Below are positions 1 to 9,342 of a DNA stretch of 36,891 bases, one piece after another. The stretch lies in IMG/VR virus record IMGVR_UViG_3300017732_000022, positions 1 through 36,891 of that record. One strand, given 5' to 3'. The translations under genes were made by a program, and so were the position numbers. The stretch comes from a virus. The first letter of the stretch is position 1. Every line of letters starts with the position of its first letter. The notes beneath the pieces are model-generated. The model saw only the letters and a list, made by a program, of their open reading frames with translations. It was not told where the DNA came from and searched no databases.

Positions 1-530
1 AAATCTTTTAATGCACCTACTGAAGTTACAGCAGATACTGCAGTTTTCATTTCTGCAGCTTTAGTTCTTACACCTGCTCTATAAGTTTTCCAAGCATCAG
101 TCATAGATACTCCAGTTTCATATTGTCTTACTGCCATCCAATCAGAAGACTGTAATTCATTATATGCACGATTATCAATATTTTCTTTATACTGTGTAAT
201 TAAACCTTTAGAAATCATAGTAGTTCCATCTCTATTTTTTAAAACTACACCATCCTCATCAGTTACAGTTACATCAGCTATTTTATGTGGAGTTGAATTT
301 ATTGTTTCAGTTACAACTCCATCACTATAACTATAACTTGAAGCACCATTTTTATAAAATCTATTATCAGCAGGTGATGCTTGAGTCACTGGATAAATAC
401 CTAATGTTTGTAATTCTCCTTTTGTCCAATTATTAAAAATACTTGCAGGATGCTGAACACCATTTATAGTCATAGCTTTCGCACTCCCAAAGACTTCAAT
501 AACTTGGTCAGCTTTTACTAATGCCCACAT
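1..530 (-). CDS. Tail fibre assembly chaperone-like protein (partial, C-terminus beyond window)
   Basis: Starts at ATG 530 behind GAAAGGAAAAAGATA and runs off the left edge after 176 codons, so the C-terminus is missing. The visible part ends with a segment reading SDWMAVRQYETGVSMTDAW followed by KTYRAGVRTKAAEM. This resembles the 'SDW..(R/L)....(a)W..YR..(L/V)R' signature of the phage tail assembly chaperone family (Phage_tail_APC / DUF4376-like). Such proteins help fold or attach tail fibres and usually lie beside fibre genes. Here it is the last visible gene of the virion arm, just downstream of two LamG tail proteins, which fits. The assignment rests on motif resemblance; the N-terminal ~120 residues are not recognised. 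Confidence 0.6.
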   Translation of the reverse strand, partial: MWALVKADQVIEVFGSAKAMTINGVQHPASIFNNWTKGELQTLGIYPVTQASPADNRFYKNGASSYSYSDGVVTETINSTPHKIADVTVTDEDGVVLKNRDGTTMISKGLITQYKENIDNRAYNELQSSDWMAVRQYETGVSMTDAWKTYRAGVRTKAAEMKTAVSAVTSVGALKD

Positions 531-593
531 TATCTTTTTCCTTTCATGTTATTTAAATTTATATTATATATTAAAATCATTTTAGATACAACC

Positions 594-3050
594 TTATCTT
601 GCAGTTACTGGAGATACACCATCACCAATAAAGGGTGCTTCAGCAAATGCCATATAAATATATATTCCACCACTTGCATTTATATTATCTCCATCACTTC
701 CTGCACCTCTTATTTTAAAACCATTACTCAACAAGTCTATTGCCATATTTGCATCATCATCTTCTGCTGCACTTAAATTTGCTTTTAAAACATTATCAGC
801 AGGATTAAATATATTTCTTCTGTTATCTAAAATACACCAATGATAACCAGCACTATCTATTCGTTTAATCATAAGCCAAGCTGGTTTAAAATTGGTTTGA
901 ATAAAAGGTCCATTAGCATTACCATTTCCAGAGTAGCTACTAAATTTACTAAAACCATCAACCCCATGCCAACAGTAGGCAATATAATTAGCACTACCTG
1001 CTGTTGCAGAATTATTTCGTAAAGCAAAAGTTGTAGCAGTTGGTGCTTCTGGATATATTGCAGTTGCTCCAAATTCAGTATTAAAAGCTGCATTTGCAGC
1101 ATCTGAGTTTAAGACCATACTATACCCACCATTTGAAGCATCATAAGCTGACTTATGAAAAAGAAGCCAATCTCCAGTTGCACCTTTATTTTTAAAAAAA
1201 AACCATTCAGGTGCTTGTGTAAGTCCATGACCATAAGTAATTGTAGTACCTCCACTTGGAGTTGTAAATTCAACAATACTAAACCCAGCAGTTGTATTAG
1301 CTTGAACTGTACTGGTATTTGAGCCTTCAGTATTACTTGCAGTTGTTCCTTTGTTTGCTACCCAGTTCCATGCTACATGACTTTCTGCTGCTTCATTTAA
1401 TCCTGTAAAATCTTCTGCTGAAAAACCACCTCTTAAAAACTTTTGTAATGAATCTGCATTAGTGCTTTCTGCATTATTACCATTTGAATATAATGTTAAT
1501 AATGGACCTCTTGATGAATCATAAAGTTGATGTCCTCTATTACCATTATCTCTGTTTTTTGCCCAAACAAGACTACTGATACCTTTATCTGTGGCTGGAA
1601 AGTTGTCCTGTTTTAAAGCCACAAAACCAGTTGGTGGAGTGTATGAAAAACTTTTTTGACCAAAGTTCCAAGTAGAAACATGACCACTATGTGATACAGT
1701 TCCTAAAATAAAATTACCACTTGGTTTATTATAATTTGAACCATTTAATCCAGTTACAGCAGAATTTGTTGTCGTACCAGCAGCTATCTCACTTGCAGTT
1801 GCTGAATTTTGCCAAGTTCCATTTTTAGAAAACCAGACAGTGCCAGTATTAGCATCTAATGCAATTCCTATTATATCTCCAGAAGTATAAGTTGCTCCAT
1901 AAGTTTGATTAATAGCATCTTCTCTATCAACATTTCCAGTATCATCTCTATATCCCACACCACCATTTTTAAAAACTGGATTATCATTACCAACTACTGA
2001 TAAATATTGGTCTTCACTCCAAACACATACAAACATTAACTGACTTCCTCTTGTATTTACTGTGCATTCTGCATAAAACTTTCCACTATTAACACCTTTT
2101 TGTGAGGCAATACCATAACTTTGTGAACCTCCACTATATGTTGATTTTAAATTACCTTCAGATAAAGTTATGTTAGGACCTTTTCGTAAAGTATTTAAAG
2201 TTGTAAAATTTTGAGTAGGACTATCTGTAGTCTGGTCTGTACTTGCTAAATTTGTAGCAGTCATATCATTACCATTACCACTGGTATCATCTCCAAATGC
2301 ACTGGAATCAGCAAAGGTTAGTCTTACTCCATTTGTTCCATAAGTAACACCTGTTATAGTTTTTGGAATCCAACGACCAGTTGATGTGTCAGTTTGTCCA
2401 AAGGTTGATGGTGTTAAAGCAGTTCCATCAACTAAATTAAATTCTGCTATATAGCCATCTAAATATCGTGAACTATTATGAGGATAATAACCTACAGCTT
2501 GTTTTACTGATGTTTGATTTGTTCCATAAGTTGCACTACTGCCAGGATAAGTTGTACTACTTAAAGAAGTTATTTGTGTTCCATCAACATATAATTTAAC
2601 ACGATTAGATGATGTACCTTGTGTTGTATCAACAGCAACGAGAATGTGGTAAAATTTTGATGTATCTTCAAATGTACGATTAGTTGCTAGGTTTAAAGTA
2701 AAATTTCCACTACTATCAAAACCATGTATTAAAATTGTATTATCACTATTATAAATTATACTAAATATATTAATTGCACTTCCACCAGGAGCATTATCAA
2801 AAAGAGAATATTGTGTTCCTAATTTTCCAGGTTTATACCAAAGACTAATTGTAAAAGTTGTACCACTTCCATTTGAACTAGGTGTTCTTTCTAATTTAGC
2901 ACTATCTCCAGTATTAAATATAACACTATTAGCAATAGATGGATTTGCAGTAAATGGTACAAAACGACCTACTCGTTGCCCACCACCATTACCTTCGTAA
3001 ATCACAGTGTTAAAATATTCTTCGCCTTGTATAATTGTAGGTGTACCCAT
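594..3050 (-). CDS. Large LamG/SPRY-domain tail protein
   Basis: 818 residues. Residues ~40-230 look like a LamG/concanavalin jellyroll (FTISLWYKPGK, later RVKLYVDGTQI and DGYIAEFNLVDG). Residues ~295-480 look like a SPRY domain (GKFYAEC, GDIIGIALDANTGTVWFSKNG, FNFG-like QKSFSYTPPTGF). The C-terminal ~330 residues carry a repeat-like region ending IYMAFAEAPF, a signature common in marine phage tail proteins (DUF7483-like). The likely role is a receptor-binding or other distal tail component recognising surface glycans or proteins. Start: ATG 3050 with GGAAG upstream. It is the next gene after a shorter paralogue that shares the LamG and SPRY parts but lacks the C-terminal module. The fold calls are by eye; the exact tail position is inferred. 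Confidence 0.75.
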   Translation of the reverse strand: MGTPTIIQGEEYFNTVIYEGNGGGQRVGRFVPFTANPSIANSVIFNTGDSAKLERTPSSNGSGTTFTISLWYKPGKLGTQYSLFDNAPGGSAINIFSIIYNSDNTILIHGFDSSGNFTLNLATNRTFEDTSKFYHILVAVDTTQGTSSNRVKLYVDGTQITSLSSTTYPGSSATYGTNQTSVKQAVGYYPHNSSRYLDGYIAEFNLVDGTALTPSTFGQTDTSTGRWIPKTITGVTYGTNGVRLTFADSSAFGDDTSGNGNDMTATNLASTDQTTDSPTQNFTTLNTLRKGPNITLSEGNLKSTYSGGSQSYGIASQKGVNSGKFYAECTVNTRGSQLMFVCVWSEDQYLSVVGNDNPVFKNGGVGYRDDTGNVDREDAINQTYGATYTSGDIIGIALDANTGTVWFSKNGTWQNSATASEIAAGTTTNSAVTGLNGSNYNKPSGNFILGTVSHSGHVSTWNFGQKSFSYTPPTGFVALKQDNFPATDKGISSLVWAKNRDNGNRGHQLYDSSRGPLLTLYSNGNNAESTNADSLQKFLRGGFSAEDFTGLNEAAESHVAWNWVANKGTTASNTEGSNTSTVQANTTAGFSIVEFTTPSGGTTITYGHGLTQAPEWFFFKNKGATGDWLLFHKSAYDASNGGYSMVLNSDAANAAFNTEFGATAIYPEAPTATTFALRNNSATAGSANYIAYCWHGVDGFSKFSSYSGNGNANGPFIQTNFKPAWLMIKRIDSAGYHWCILDNRRNIFNPADNVLKANLSAAEDDDANMAIDLLSNGFKIRGAGSDGDNINASGGIYIYMAFAEAPFIGDGVSPVTAR

Positions 3051-3051
3051 A

Positions 3052-4527
3052 TTAACTTCCTAAGTTTGTTGTGTTCAATGCTAAGAAACCAGTTGGAACT
3101 GTATTGTTAAAACCAGTACCACTGCCAATAGATTTATCTGCACCAAAAAATGCATGTAGAACAGCAGTACCAAGTGAAGCTGAAGTACCTGTAAAGTGCA
3201 TGTTTGCTCTATAACTTCTTAACTGTAAATCTGATAAAGATGGGTTAGAACCTGTTGCAGGATTACCACTATTGTAATAAGTTCCATTTTTACCAACCCA
3301 TAAATTAGTACCATCTCTTGCAAAATTAATAACATCACCTGCAGATATACTTCCTCCAACATTATAAATGGAATTACCCATACCTGAAAGCTGACAAGAG
3401 TTTCCTGCATTACCTAAAACAAGATAAATTTCAGGGTCAGTTGCTGAATCAGTTAAATTAACTCCTGCATATGTTGTTTGAACCATTGCTGCATTAAAAT
3501 CATCTCTCATAAGTCCTATTCTCATTATTTGATTAAGAAGTACTTGATTAGAGTCAGAAACAAACTTTATTTCAAAATACCATTTACCTGTAGGTGGCAT
3601 TGCAAGAGTAGAAAATAAATGATTAGTATAATTTGCTCCATTCCATGAAATATCTAAATTACCATTACTTGCAGTCCAATTAGGAGTAGTATTAGTATCA
3701 AGAAGATTCATTACTGCATGATTATTTGTAGGTGAGTCAGCCATTTGGTCAGCAGAAGTTAAACCACTTGAGGCAAAATTATTTCCATTACCTGAACTAT
3801 CTGCGCCTAACGAACTTGCATCAGCACCTTTAATATAAAATCCATTTGTACCATAACTACCACTATATTCTTTAGGCACCCAGATTCCGTTTTCATTGGT
3901 TTCGCCAAAATAACTTGAGTCTAAAGCCAAGCCATCTAAAAATTGAACTTCAGCAAAATAACCATCAAATGACCTAATACCTAAAGACACTCCTACCCCA
4001 TGTTCACTTGCAGTGTTATAATTTGATGCAGTATTTTGAGAAGGATAAGTTTCAGTAGAAAAACTAGTTTCTCTAGCACCATTTACATAAATTCGCATTC
4101 TTTCACTAGCTATAGCTTTAGTTGTGTCCATAACACAAACAATATGATACCAAGCAGAAGGGTCTCTAAATAATCTAGTTGTTACTAATTGCATATTAAA
4201 AGCACCACCATTTATATTATAAAAATGAAGAGAGTCTTGTACTCCATATCCACTTGAATCTATTCGTATTTCTCCATAATTGTTACCACTTGACCCTCCA
4301 GAAAATATAGCTAATCCTTGACTGCTATCACCTAAACCAGCACCAGTGTTACCTCGCTTAAACCAACAAGAAAATGTAAATGTTTCCTCAGTTCCTGCTG
4401 AACTAAATGTTCTTTGTAATTTCGGTGAATCATCATCATTAAACCTAATTGATTGGTCTATGGAATATACACTACCCCCTGCTTGAGAAGCTGCTCCCAT
4501 TAATAAATTATTTTGAAATACTGCCAT
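3052..4527 (-). CDS. LamG/SPRY-domain tail protein, shorter paralogue
   Basis: 491 residues. The N-terminal ~230 residues repeat the architecture of its downstream neighbour: FTFSCWFKRGN, RMRIYVNGARET, DGYFAEVQFLDGLALD, then GSYGTNGFYIKGADASS. A second, SPRY-like half follows (GKWYFEIKFV, GDVINFARDGTNLWVGKNG) and ends in PTGFLALNTTNL. It lacks the long C-terminal AFAEAPF module. The two genes probably arose by duplication and may form successive parts of one fibre or compete as alternative receptor-binding tips. One base separates it from the next gene and its start overlaps the stop of the upstream basic protein. Confidence 0.72.
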   Translation of the reverse strand: MAVFQNNLLMGAASQAGGSVYSIDQSIRFNDDDSPKLQRTFSSAGTEETFTFSCWFKRGNTGAGLGDSSQGLAIFSGGSSGNNYGEIRIDSSGYGVQDSLHFYNINGGAFNMQLVTTRLFRDPSAWYHIVCVMDTTKAIASERMRIYVNGARETSFSTETYPSQNTASNYNTASEHGVGVSLGIRSFDGYFAEVQFLDGLALDSSYFGETNENGIWVPKEYSGSYGTNGFYIKGADASSLGADSSGNGNNFASSGLTSADQMADSPTNNHAVMNLLDTNTTPNWTASNGNLDISWNGANYTNHLFSTLAMPPTGKWYFEIKFVSDSNQVLLNQIMRIGLMRDDFNAAMVQTTYAGVNLTDSATDPEIYLVLGNAGNSCQLSGMGNSIYNVGGSISAGDVINFARDGTNLWVGKNGTYYNSGNPATGSNPSLSDLQLRSYRANMHFTGTSASLGTAVLHAFFGADKSIGSGTGFNNTVPTGFLALNTTNLGS

Positions 4528-4823
4528 TAAGCCTTCCTATTTTTAGTTTTCTTTTTTTGTTGCTCAATAAATTTTCTATAAATCATTGCTGCTTTATCTT
4601 TACCTGCAACTTTTGCTCTTTGTTCCATTGCAATTGCTGCTTGTGTTTTATGGTTATGTTTACGAGTAGAATTTTTTATCTTTCGTATTGACCTTTTTGC
4701 ATCTGCTTCAGTTGCAAACTTTAAACCATGTATTGTACCCTTTGGGTCTTCATCAGTATATAAGTCTGAATGTTTTTTACTTTTAGCACGTTGACCTTTT
4801 TTTCTAGGTATTCTTCTAACCAC
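4527..4823 (-). CDS. Small basic conserved phage protein
   Basis: 98 residues, strongly basic. It starts with GTG at 4823, overlapping the stop of the upstream fibre gene as TAGTG. The core reads DEDPKGTIHGLKFATEADA, then RSIRKIKNSTRKHNHKTQAA and IAMEQRAKVAGKDKAAMIYR. I recognise this pattern as recurring in small proteins of marine phages, but no function is known to me. It lies between fibre genes, which suggests a virion-associated or tail-assembly role; that is inference from position only. Confidence 0.7.
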   Translation of the reverse strand: MVRRIPRKKGQRAKSKKHSDLYTDEDPKGTIHGLKFATEADAKRSIRKIKNSTRKHNHKTQAAIAMEQRAKVAGKDKAAMIYRKFIEQQKKKTKNRKA

Positions 4824-6859
4824 TAAGATGTACTTACATTTAAAGTTGCTATTGCATGTACGTTTGCAGAAGCAAAAACTATATAATCAATTCTATCTGT
4901 TTGCCCTGCAGTTGTTGTTAATGTTGGAGCAGTTGCTCCTGGAAATTTATAATTAGTTGCAAAAGATAATGTTCTACTTCCTGTGCCATCTTGTATTACA
5001 AAGATACTTCCTGTCTGTCCTGCTACACAATTTGTTGGATTAGATAATGTTCTATTACCACCTAACTGAACTGCAAAATTTTGACCTGCATTTAAATCTA
5101 CTGCTATATTTGTACCATCAGTTAAACTTACAATGTCAGCAACTGCTGCTGTACCTATATGTAATTGTTTACCTAATAATGTATCAACACCAATTGCTAC
5201 TGCACTTGTATATACATCAGTAGCAGATAAGATACCTGTTAATGTACCACCTGATAATGGTAACCTTGCAGCTACATCAACTTTATTTACTGAGGTTAAT
5301 GCTGATACTGCAGCAATTACTGTATTACTATTTGCAATAGACGTAGCCATTGTTGCAGATACTGCCTGTAATTCTGCATCTGTAGCAAACCCTGTACCAT
5401 CACCTATTACTGAATTAATTGAAGTTATCTTTGCAAGATTAACTCCAGTCAGAACTGACACTGCAGCTATGACTGTGTTGCTATTTGCTATAGATGTAGC
5501 CATTGTAGCAGACACTGCTTGTAGTTCAGCATCTGTTGCAAATCCAGAACCATCCCCTATTACTGAATTTATAGATGTAATCTTAGCTAAATTAACTGAT
5601 GTTAAAACTGAGACTGCTGCAATAACTGTATTACTATTACCTATAGACGTGGCTAAAGCTGCTGACGTTGCTGCTAAAACTGTATTTGTATTTCCTATTG
5701 AAGTTGCAAGTGCTCCTGAAACTGTTGCTATCTTACTATTGACAGAAGTAATAGCTGCTACATTAGTTGCAACTCCTGCTTTATTTACTGACGTTAATGC
5801 TGATACTGCTGCTACAACTGAGTTTACTGAAGTTATTGCAGCTACATTGGTAGCAATGTCAGCTTTGTTTACTGAAGTTAAAGCTGATACTGCAGCAATT
5901 TGTGCACCTGTTGGTACTGCTGTTCCAGCTACAAAAACATTTGTAGATGCATAAACATTTGCAGCAGATACATTACCTGAGAATGTTGCTGCTGTACCAC
6001 TAACAGGTATTGAAAATCTTGCAAGACCTTCAGGAACTACTAATCCTGTTGAAACTGAAACTGTACCAAATGATTGATTAGGATTTATAAGAACTGTACC
6101 ACTTGTAGGAATAGAAGTTGAAGTTGCACCATTAACTGTAATACCTATTCCAGTACCTGCAGTTATACGTTTAACAGTTCCACCTTCTGCTGAAGGTACA
6201 TTAGTTAATTGAGAACCATCTCCTGCAAACCCTGATGCTGAAACTATTCCTGTAAATGTACCTGTTGTTCCCTCAAGAACTGAACAGGCAACTGTTGTTG
6301 CTGCAAAGGTTGTAATACTTCCTGTTTGTAGTGTAGCATCACCACCTGCAATTGAAACTGAAGCTGCTTTCATTACTGAGGTATTAATAGATACTGCAGT
6401 AAATGTACCTACACTTACTGCTGATACATCTATACTTCCTGTTACTTCTAATGTTGAACATGAAACTGTTGTAGCTCCTAAAGACTCAGTAGCAACTGCA
6501 CTTGTTAATGCAATACCAGTATTACTAGCAACACCATTTGCATTTGTAATTGTAATATTAGAACCTGCAGAAAATGTTCTATTATAAATGTTTGTACCTG
6601 ATACAACAATATATCCTACACCACCTGAAATATCTGAGATAGCATTTATAGAAGATACTGTTGCTGTAAGGTTTACACCACCTATTGCAAAAGTTCCATT
6701 AACATTTAAAGTTGAGTTTGAAAGTTGAAGAGGAGTATTAGAATTATCTCCAGATTGAATTGTTTGTAAGTCTGTTGTAATACCTGAGTTTGCAGATACA
6801 TTAACCTGCATTAATCTTTTATAGGTATTTGATATTTGTGTTCCAGTTAAATCAGGCAT
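4823..6859 (-). CDS. Repetitive tail fibre protein
   Basis: 678 residues, dominated by Ser, Thr, Ala, Val and Asn with almost no charged residues, as in beta-rich trimeric fibre shafts. The middle (~310-540) is built from short repeats such as AAVSALTSVNKADIATNVAA and a ~51-residue unit present twice (SIANSNTVIAAVSVLT, VNLAKITSINSVIGDG, FATDAELQAVSATMA). The C-terminus (GQTGSIFVIQDGTGSRTLSF, then YKFPGATAPTLTTTAGQTD) is a common terminal module of marine phage fibres. The N-terminus (MPDLTGTQISNTYKRLMQV) probably anchors to the tail. The last bases overlap the GTG start of the next gene and the first 8 bases overlap the upstream gene. Confidence 0.8.
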   Translation of the reverse strand: MPDLTGTQISNTYKRLMQVNVSANSGITTDLQTIQSGDNSNTPLQLSNSTLNVNGTFAIGGVNLTATVSSINAISDISGGVGYIVVSGTNIYNRTFSAGSNITITNANGVASNTGIALTSAVATESLGATTVSCSTLEVTGSIDVSAVSVGTFTAVSINTSVMKAASVSIAGGDATLQTGSITTFAATTVACSVLEGTTGTFTGIVSASGFAGDGSQLTNVPSAEGGTVKRITAGTGIGITVNGATSTSIPTSGTVLINPNQSFGTVSVSTGLVVPEGLARFSIPVSGTAATFSGNVSAANVYASTNVFVAGTAVPTGAQIAAVSALTSVNKADIATNVAAITSVNSVVAAVSALTSVNKAGVATNVAAITSVNSKIATVSGALATSIGNTNTVLAATSAALATSIGNSNTVIAAVSVLTSVNLAKITSINSVIGDGSGFATDAELQAVSATMATSIANSNTVIAAVSVLTGVNLAKITSINSVIGDGTGFATDAELQAVSATMATSIANSNTVIAAVSALTSVNKVDVAARLPLSGGTLTGILSATDVYTSAVAIGVDTLLGKQLHIGTAAVADIVSLTDGTNIAVDLNAGQNFAVQLGGNRTLSNPTNCVAGQTGSIFVIQDGTGSRTLSFATNYKFPGATAPTLTTTAGQTDRIDYIVFASANVHAIATLNVSTS

Positions 6860-7142
6860 TGTTATTATTCACCATATTCCAAAATTTTGTTGTAGCTTCC
6901 CATTTAGTATTTTGATTTTCCCAATCAGTCATAGCTTCAGAAGGAGAAGGTCTAGGGTCTCTTATTGCAGGGTCATCTCTTACATCAGGTGCTCTATTCT
7001 GTGGATGATTCTTTTCATCATAAGCTCCATCATAATCAGTAGGACAAACTATAAGTCCATAACTATTTCTTTTCATTACACTATGAGGATATACAAATCC
7101 ACATATATCACAAACTGCTAAAGACTTTTTACCTACTGCCAT
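6852..7142 (-). CDS. Small phage protein with zinc-ribbon-like N-terminus
   Basis: 96 residues. The N-terminal CDICGFVYPHSVMKRNSYG and the following CPTDYDG carry three cysteines and a nearby histidine, which could form one metal site. The pattern 'C..(C/T)GF.YP....(R/K)..G..VCP(T/D)D' is familiar from small proteins beside connector and tail genes of marine phages. The second half is Pro/Asp-rich (DVRDDPAIRDPRPSPSEA). It overlaps the fibre gene start by 8 bases and abuts the gp4-like gene, suggesting a role in the tail or connector. The biochemical role is unknown. Confidence 0.65.
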   Translation of the reverse strand: MAVGKKSLAVCDICGFVYPHSVMKRNSYGLIVCPTDYDGAYDEKNHPQNRAPDVRDDPAIRDPRPSPSEAMTDWENQNTKWEATTKFWNMVNNNNA

Positions 7143-7825
7143 TATATACTACTCATACGTGGAGTAATATATAAAGATGCCCTTTCTTTATCTTCAGTCA
7201 TAGCAAAAGCTAATCGTTCTTCATATTCTTTTTTTAAAAATGTTGCTCTTGCTTCAGTTATCCCTGGTCTTTTTAATGACATATAATAAGCAAGTCCAGT
7301 TGTAAGTGAAGGTAAAAATCTTCTAGGCATATCTGCATTTTGTACTGCTGACTTTGTTACGTCTTGCATGTAATCAATCTTTTCAATTTTTAATTTACTT
7401 GTATTATTATCTGATAATGCCCACATATATAACTCAACATTATCTGCAAATCTCTTAATTGCATATTGTGAAGGTCTACCTGTCTGTCCTTTATTAGGAA
7501 GAATTAAGTATTGTTCATAAGATATACGAGTTAAATTTAAATCTGTATTGTCTCTATTAATTACAACTTGCATAACGTCACTAATGTTATTACCTAAATT
7601 AATAGCAGTTGTACTTGCAGCAATACTTACAATTGTAGTATTAGTAGTCCAAAGACATACACCTCTATTTTGCCAATCATTTAAAATTAAATTAATAGAA
7701 CGTCTGGCACTTCTAGGTTCTTCACCTAAAGTAATCTCGCCACCAATCATCTCAGTAGCTTCCTGTATAACATCACCTATCTCTAAGTTAAAGTTATAAG
7801 TACCTGACGTTGAATTTGTTGTCAT
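7142..7825 (-). CDS. Head completion / tail accessory protein, P22 gp4-like
   Basis: 227 residues. The N-terminal region reads IGDVIQEATEMIGGEITLGE followed by ARRSINLILNDWQNRGVCLW, the typical 'RRAL.L(m/l)..W..(k/r)G..LW' helix of P22 gp4-type tail accessory factors. In P22 these bind the portal, close the DNA exit channel and attach the tail hub. The C-terminal half is alpha-helical (PRRFLPSLTTGLAYYMSLKR, then EYEERLAFAMTEDKERAS). It lies a few genes from a second adaptor-type gene (9845-10501), so both connector layers seem encoded here. Start ATG 7825; the previous gene stops 5 bases upstream. Confidence 0.72.
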   Translation of the reverse strand: MTTNSTSGTYNFNLEIGDVIQEATEMIGGEITLGEEPRSARRSINLILNDWQNRGVCLWTTNTTIVSIAASTTAINLGNNISDVMQVVINRDNTDLNLTRISYEQYLILPNKGQTGRPSQYAIKRFADNVELYMWALSDNNTSKLKIEKIDYMQDVTKSAVQNADMPRRFLPSLTTGLAYYMSLKRPGITEARATFLKKEYEERLAFAMTEDKERASLYITPRMSSI

Positions 7826-7829
7826 TTAT

Positions 7830-8513
7830 TTAACCCCTTCTTGCAGCACCATAGCCACGATAACTTTTACAGCTACCAACTCTACCACCAGATTTTAATT
7901 TTTTAATTGCACCACCTAATTTTTTTTTGTTAGCTTTTCTAGTGATTTCTTCTAATACTTTAGGGTCAAAATCTTTTTTACCTTTAACATCTGGTGGAAG
8001 TTTTTTATTTCTTTTAGCTAAATAATTTGTAATTTTTCCAGTTTCTTTTTGCAAACTTTTAATAGAACCAAAATCTCTTAGTAATCCTCTTTGTTCTAAT
8101 TTTTCAGCTTCAGTTAAATTCTTTTTTCTATTTAATTCCATTAATCTTTTTTTACTTCTTTGTTTTAAAGTTAATTGTTTAGATAGTTTTTTAGAAGAAC
8201 CACTAGCTGAAGATGCAGTTTTATTAGGCAGTCCAGTAAACTTTGGCAAACCTTTTGTATTACTACTTTGAGATGTAAAATCTTTAGGACCTAAAGTATT
8301 TTTCAAAGCATCAGCTTCTCTACTTCCAGATTTAATACCTGGAATTGAACCTGGTTTTAATTTTTTTAATTCAGCTATAACTGCAGGGTCATTTTTTGCA
8401 GTTACAATTGATTCTTTTTCAAGTTTATCTTTTTTCTTTTTAAGTTTATTAGCTTTTTTTGAAGCAGCTTTAAACATTGCTTCTGTAACTTTACCTACAC
8501 CTTTTATAATCAT
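7830..8513 (-). CDS. Lys-rich phage protein of unknown function
   Basis: 227 residues, very rich in Lys, with long helical stretches and almost no aromatic residues. The C-terminus (KLKSGGRVGSCKSYRGYGAA then RRG) matches a tail often seen on marine phage proteins ('K.GG.v...YRG.GAA.RG'). Internal phrases KDFTSQSS and KFTGLPNKTASS recur in the neighbouring Lys-rich genes (KDFTSEG in 8528-8995; KFTGLPPTKKK in 9342-9845). That points to shared ancestry or a shared partner. The position between connector genes suggests a virion component, perhaps DNA-binding or ejected, but this is speculation. SD AAAGGAGAAG precedes ATG 8513. Confidence 0.6.
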   Translation of the reverse strand: MIIKGVGKVTEAMFKAASKKANKLKKKKDKLEKESIVTAKNDPAVIAELKKLKPGSIPGIKSGSREADALKNTLGPKDFTSQSSNTKGLPKFTGLPNKTASSASGSSKKLSKQLTLKQRSKKRLMELNRKKNLTEAEKLEQRGLLRDFGSIKSLQKETGKITNYLAKRNKKLPPDVKGKKDFDPKVLEEITRKANKKKLGGAIKKLKSGGRVGSCKSYRGYGAARRG

Positions 8514-8527
8514 ATACTTCTCCTTTA

Positions 8528-8995
8528 TTAATTAATAGGTTTTCTAGCTTTACCATAACCAAGAGTGCTACGAAGTGTACGCCCTGTTTTTCTTTTTACA
8601 ATATTCATACCATCACCTGCTTCATCTTGAAGTTTTAAAAGTTGTTTACTAATTCCTTCTGATGTAAAATCTTTTGCAGTAGGTTGTTGTCTAGGAGTTA
8701 TTCTATTAAGCATATTTACTTCTCTCTTCCTACCTCTCATTCTATCTGTTAAATCAAATAAAGGTTTTCTTGGTCTATCTTTATTTGCTTGTATTTTCTT
8801 TAACTTAGCTGGAGGAGTCACATCTTTTTTATAAACTTTTTTTAAAACATCTCTAATTTCTTTTTTAGTTTTACCTGCAAAGTCTTTTAATTTTCCCATA
8901 GATTTTATAACATCATCTTTTTCTATTTTAGATAATTTATTAAATCCTATTGTAACATATTTTTTAGCTGCTTTTACTGCTTCTGCTTTAGACAT
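8528..8995 (-). CDS. Lys/Arg-rich phage protein of unknown function
   Basis: 155 residues, strongly basic and mostly helical by composition. It contains VKAAKKYVTIGFNKLSKIEK and later KDFTSEGISKQLLKLQDEAG; the KDFTS phrase is shared with the next gene. It ends RSTLGYGKARKPIN. Its start codon overlaps the stop of the upstream Lys-rich gene (position 8995), so the run of basic genes is probably co-translated. No catalytic motif or membrane segment is visible. A structural, DNA-contacting virion protein is one possibility. Confidence 0.6.
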   Translation of the reverse strand: MSKAEAVKAAKKYVTIGFNKLSKIEKDDVIKSMGKLKDFAGKTKKEIRDVLKKVYKKDVTPPAKLKKIQANKDRPRKPLFDLTDRMRGRKREVNMLNRITPRQQPTAKDFTSEGISKQLLKLQDEAGDGMNIVKRKTGRTLRSTLGYGKARKPIN

Positions 8996-9342
8996 TATTT
9001 ACTCCTTTTGTTTAGGGTACCACCCATATATTTTTTAATAGCTTTTTCATTTTCTTTTTCTTTACGTTTTATACTAGCTAATTCTTTTTTAGAATATAAT
9101 TCAGCAGAACCAGCTTTAGTTGGTTTTAAAAGTTCATATGCAAAAGTTGTAGCAGGAGTTATATAAGAAGCTATTTCTGTAATATCTCCACCATAATTAT
9201 CCATAAATTTTGAACCATCTTTTTTTAATTTCTTAATAGTTTTTTTTATATTATTTTTAGATACTACACTACGTCTATTTTTTCTACCTTTAGCACCAGG
9301 TTTATTTATCTGTTGAGATATATCACTTCTCATTATTGCCAT
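8995..9342 (-). CDS. Lys-rich phage protein of unknown function
   Basis: 115 residues, highly basic. A Lys-rich N-terminus (KNNIKKTIKKLKKDGSKFMD) is followed by a more neutral patch (YGGDITEIASYITPATTFAY) and a Lys/Glu helix ending KYMGGTLNKRSK. The 'MGG.LN' ending resembles the 'SGGRLNNG' near the end of the upstream Lys-rich gene. It overlaps neighbours at both ends by a few bases. No recognised family. Confidence 0.58.
   Translation of the reverse strand: MAIMRSDISQQINKPGAKGRKNRRSVVSKNNIKKTIKKLKKDGSKFMDNYGGDITEIASYITPATTFAYELLKPTKAGSAELYSKKELASIKRKEKENEKAIKKYMGGTLNKRSK

Noticed and set aside
5133-5954. 273-residue plus-strand reading frame opposite the tail fibre gene
   Set aside because: It is the complement of the Ala/Thr/Val repeats of the fibre gene; its own repeats mirror those of the real protein and it has no ribosome binding site.
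594-6859. Diversity-generating retroelement acting on the tail genes
   Set aside because: No reverse transcriptase gene and no template/variable repeat pair with adenine-specific differences was found in the window.
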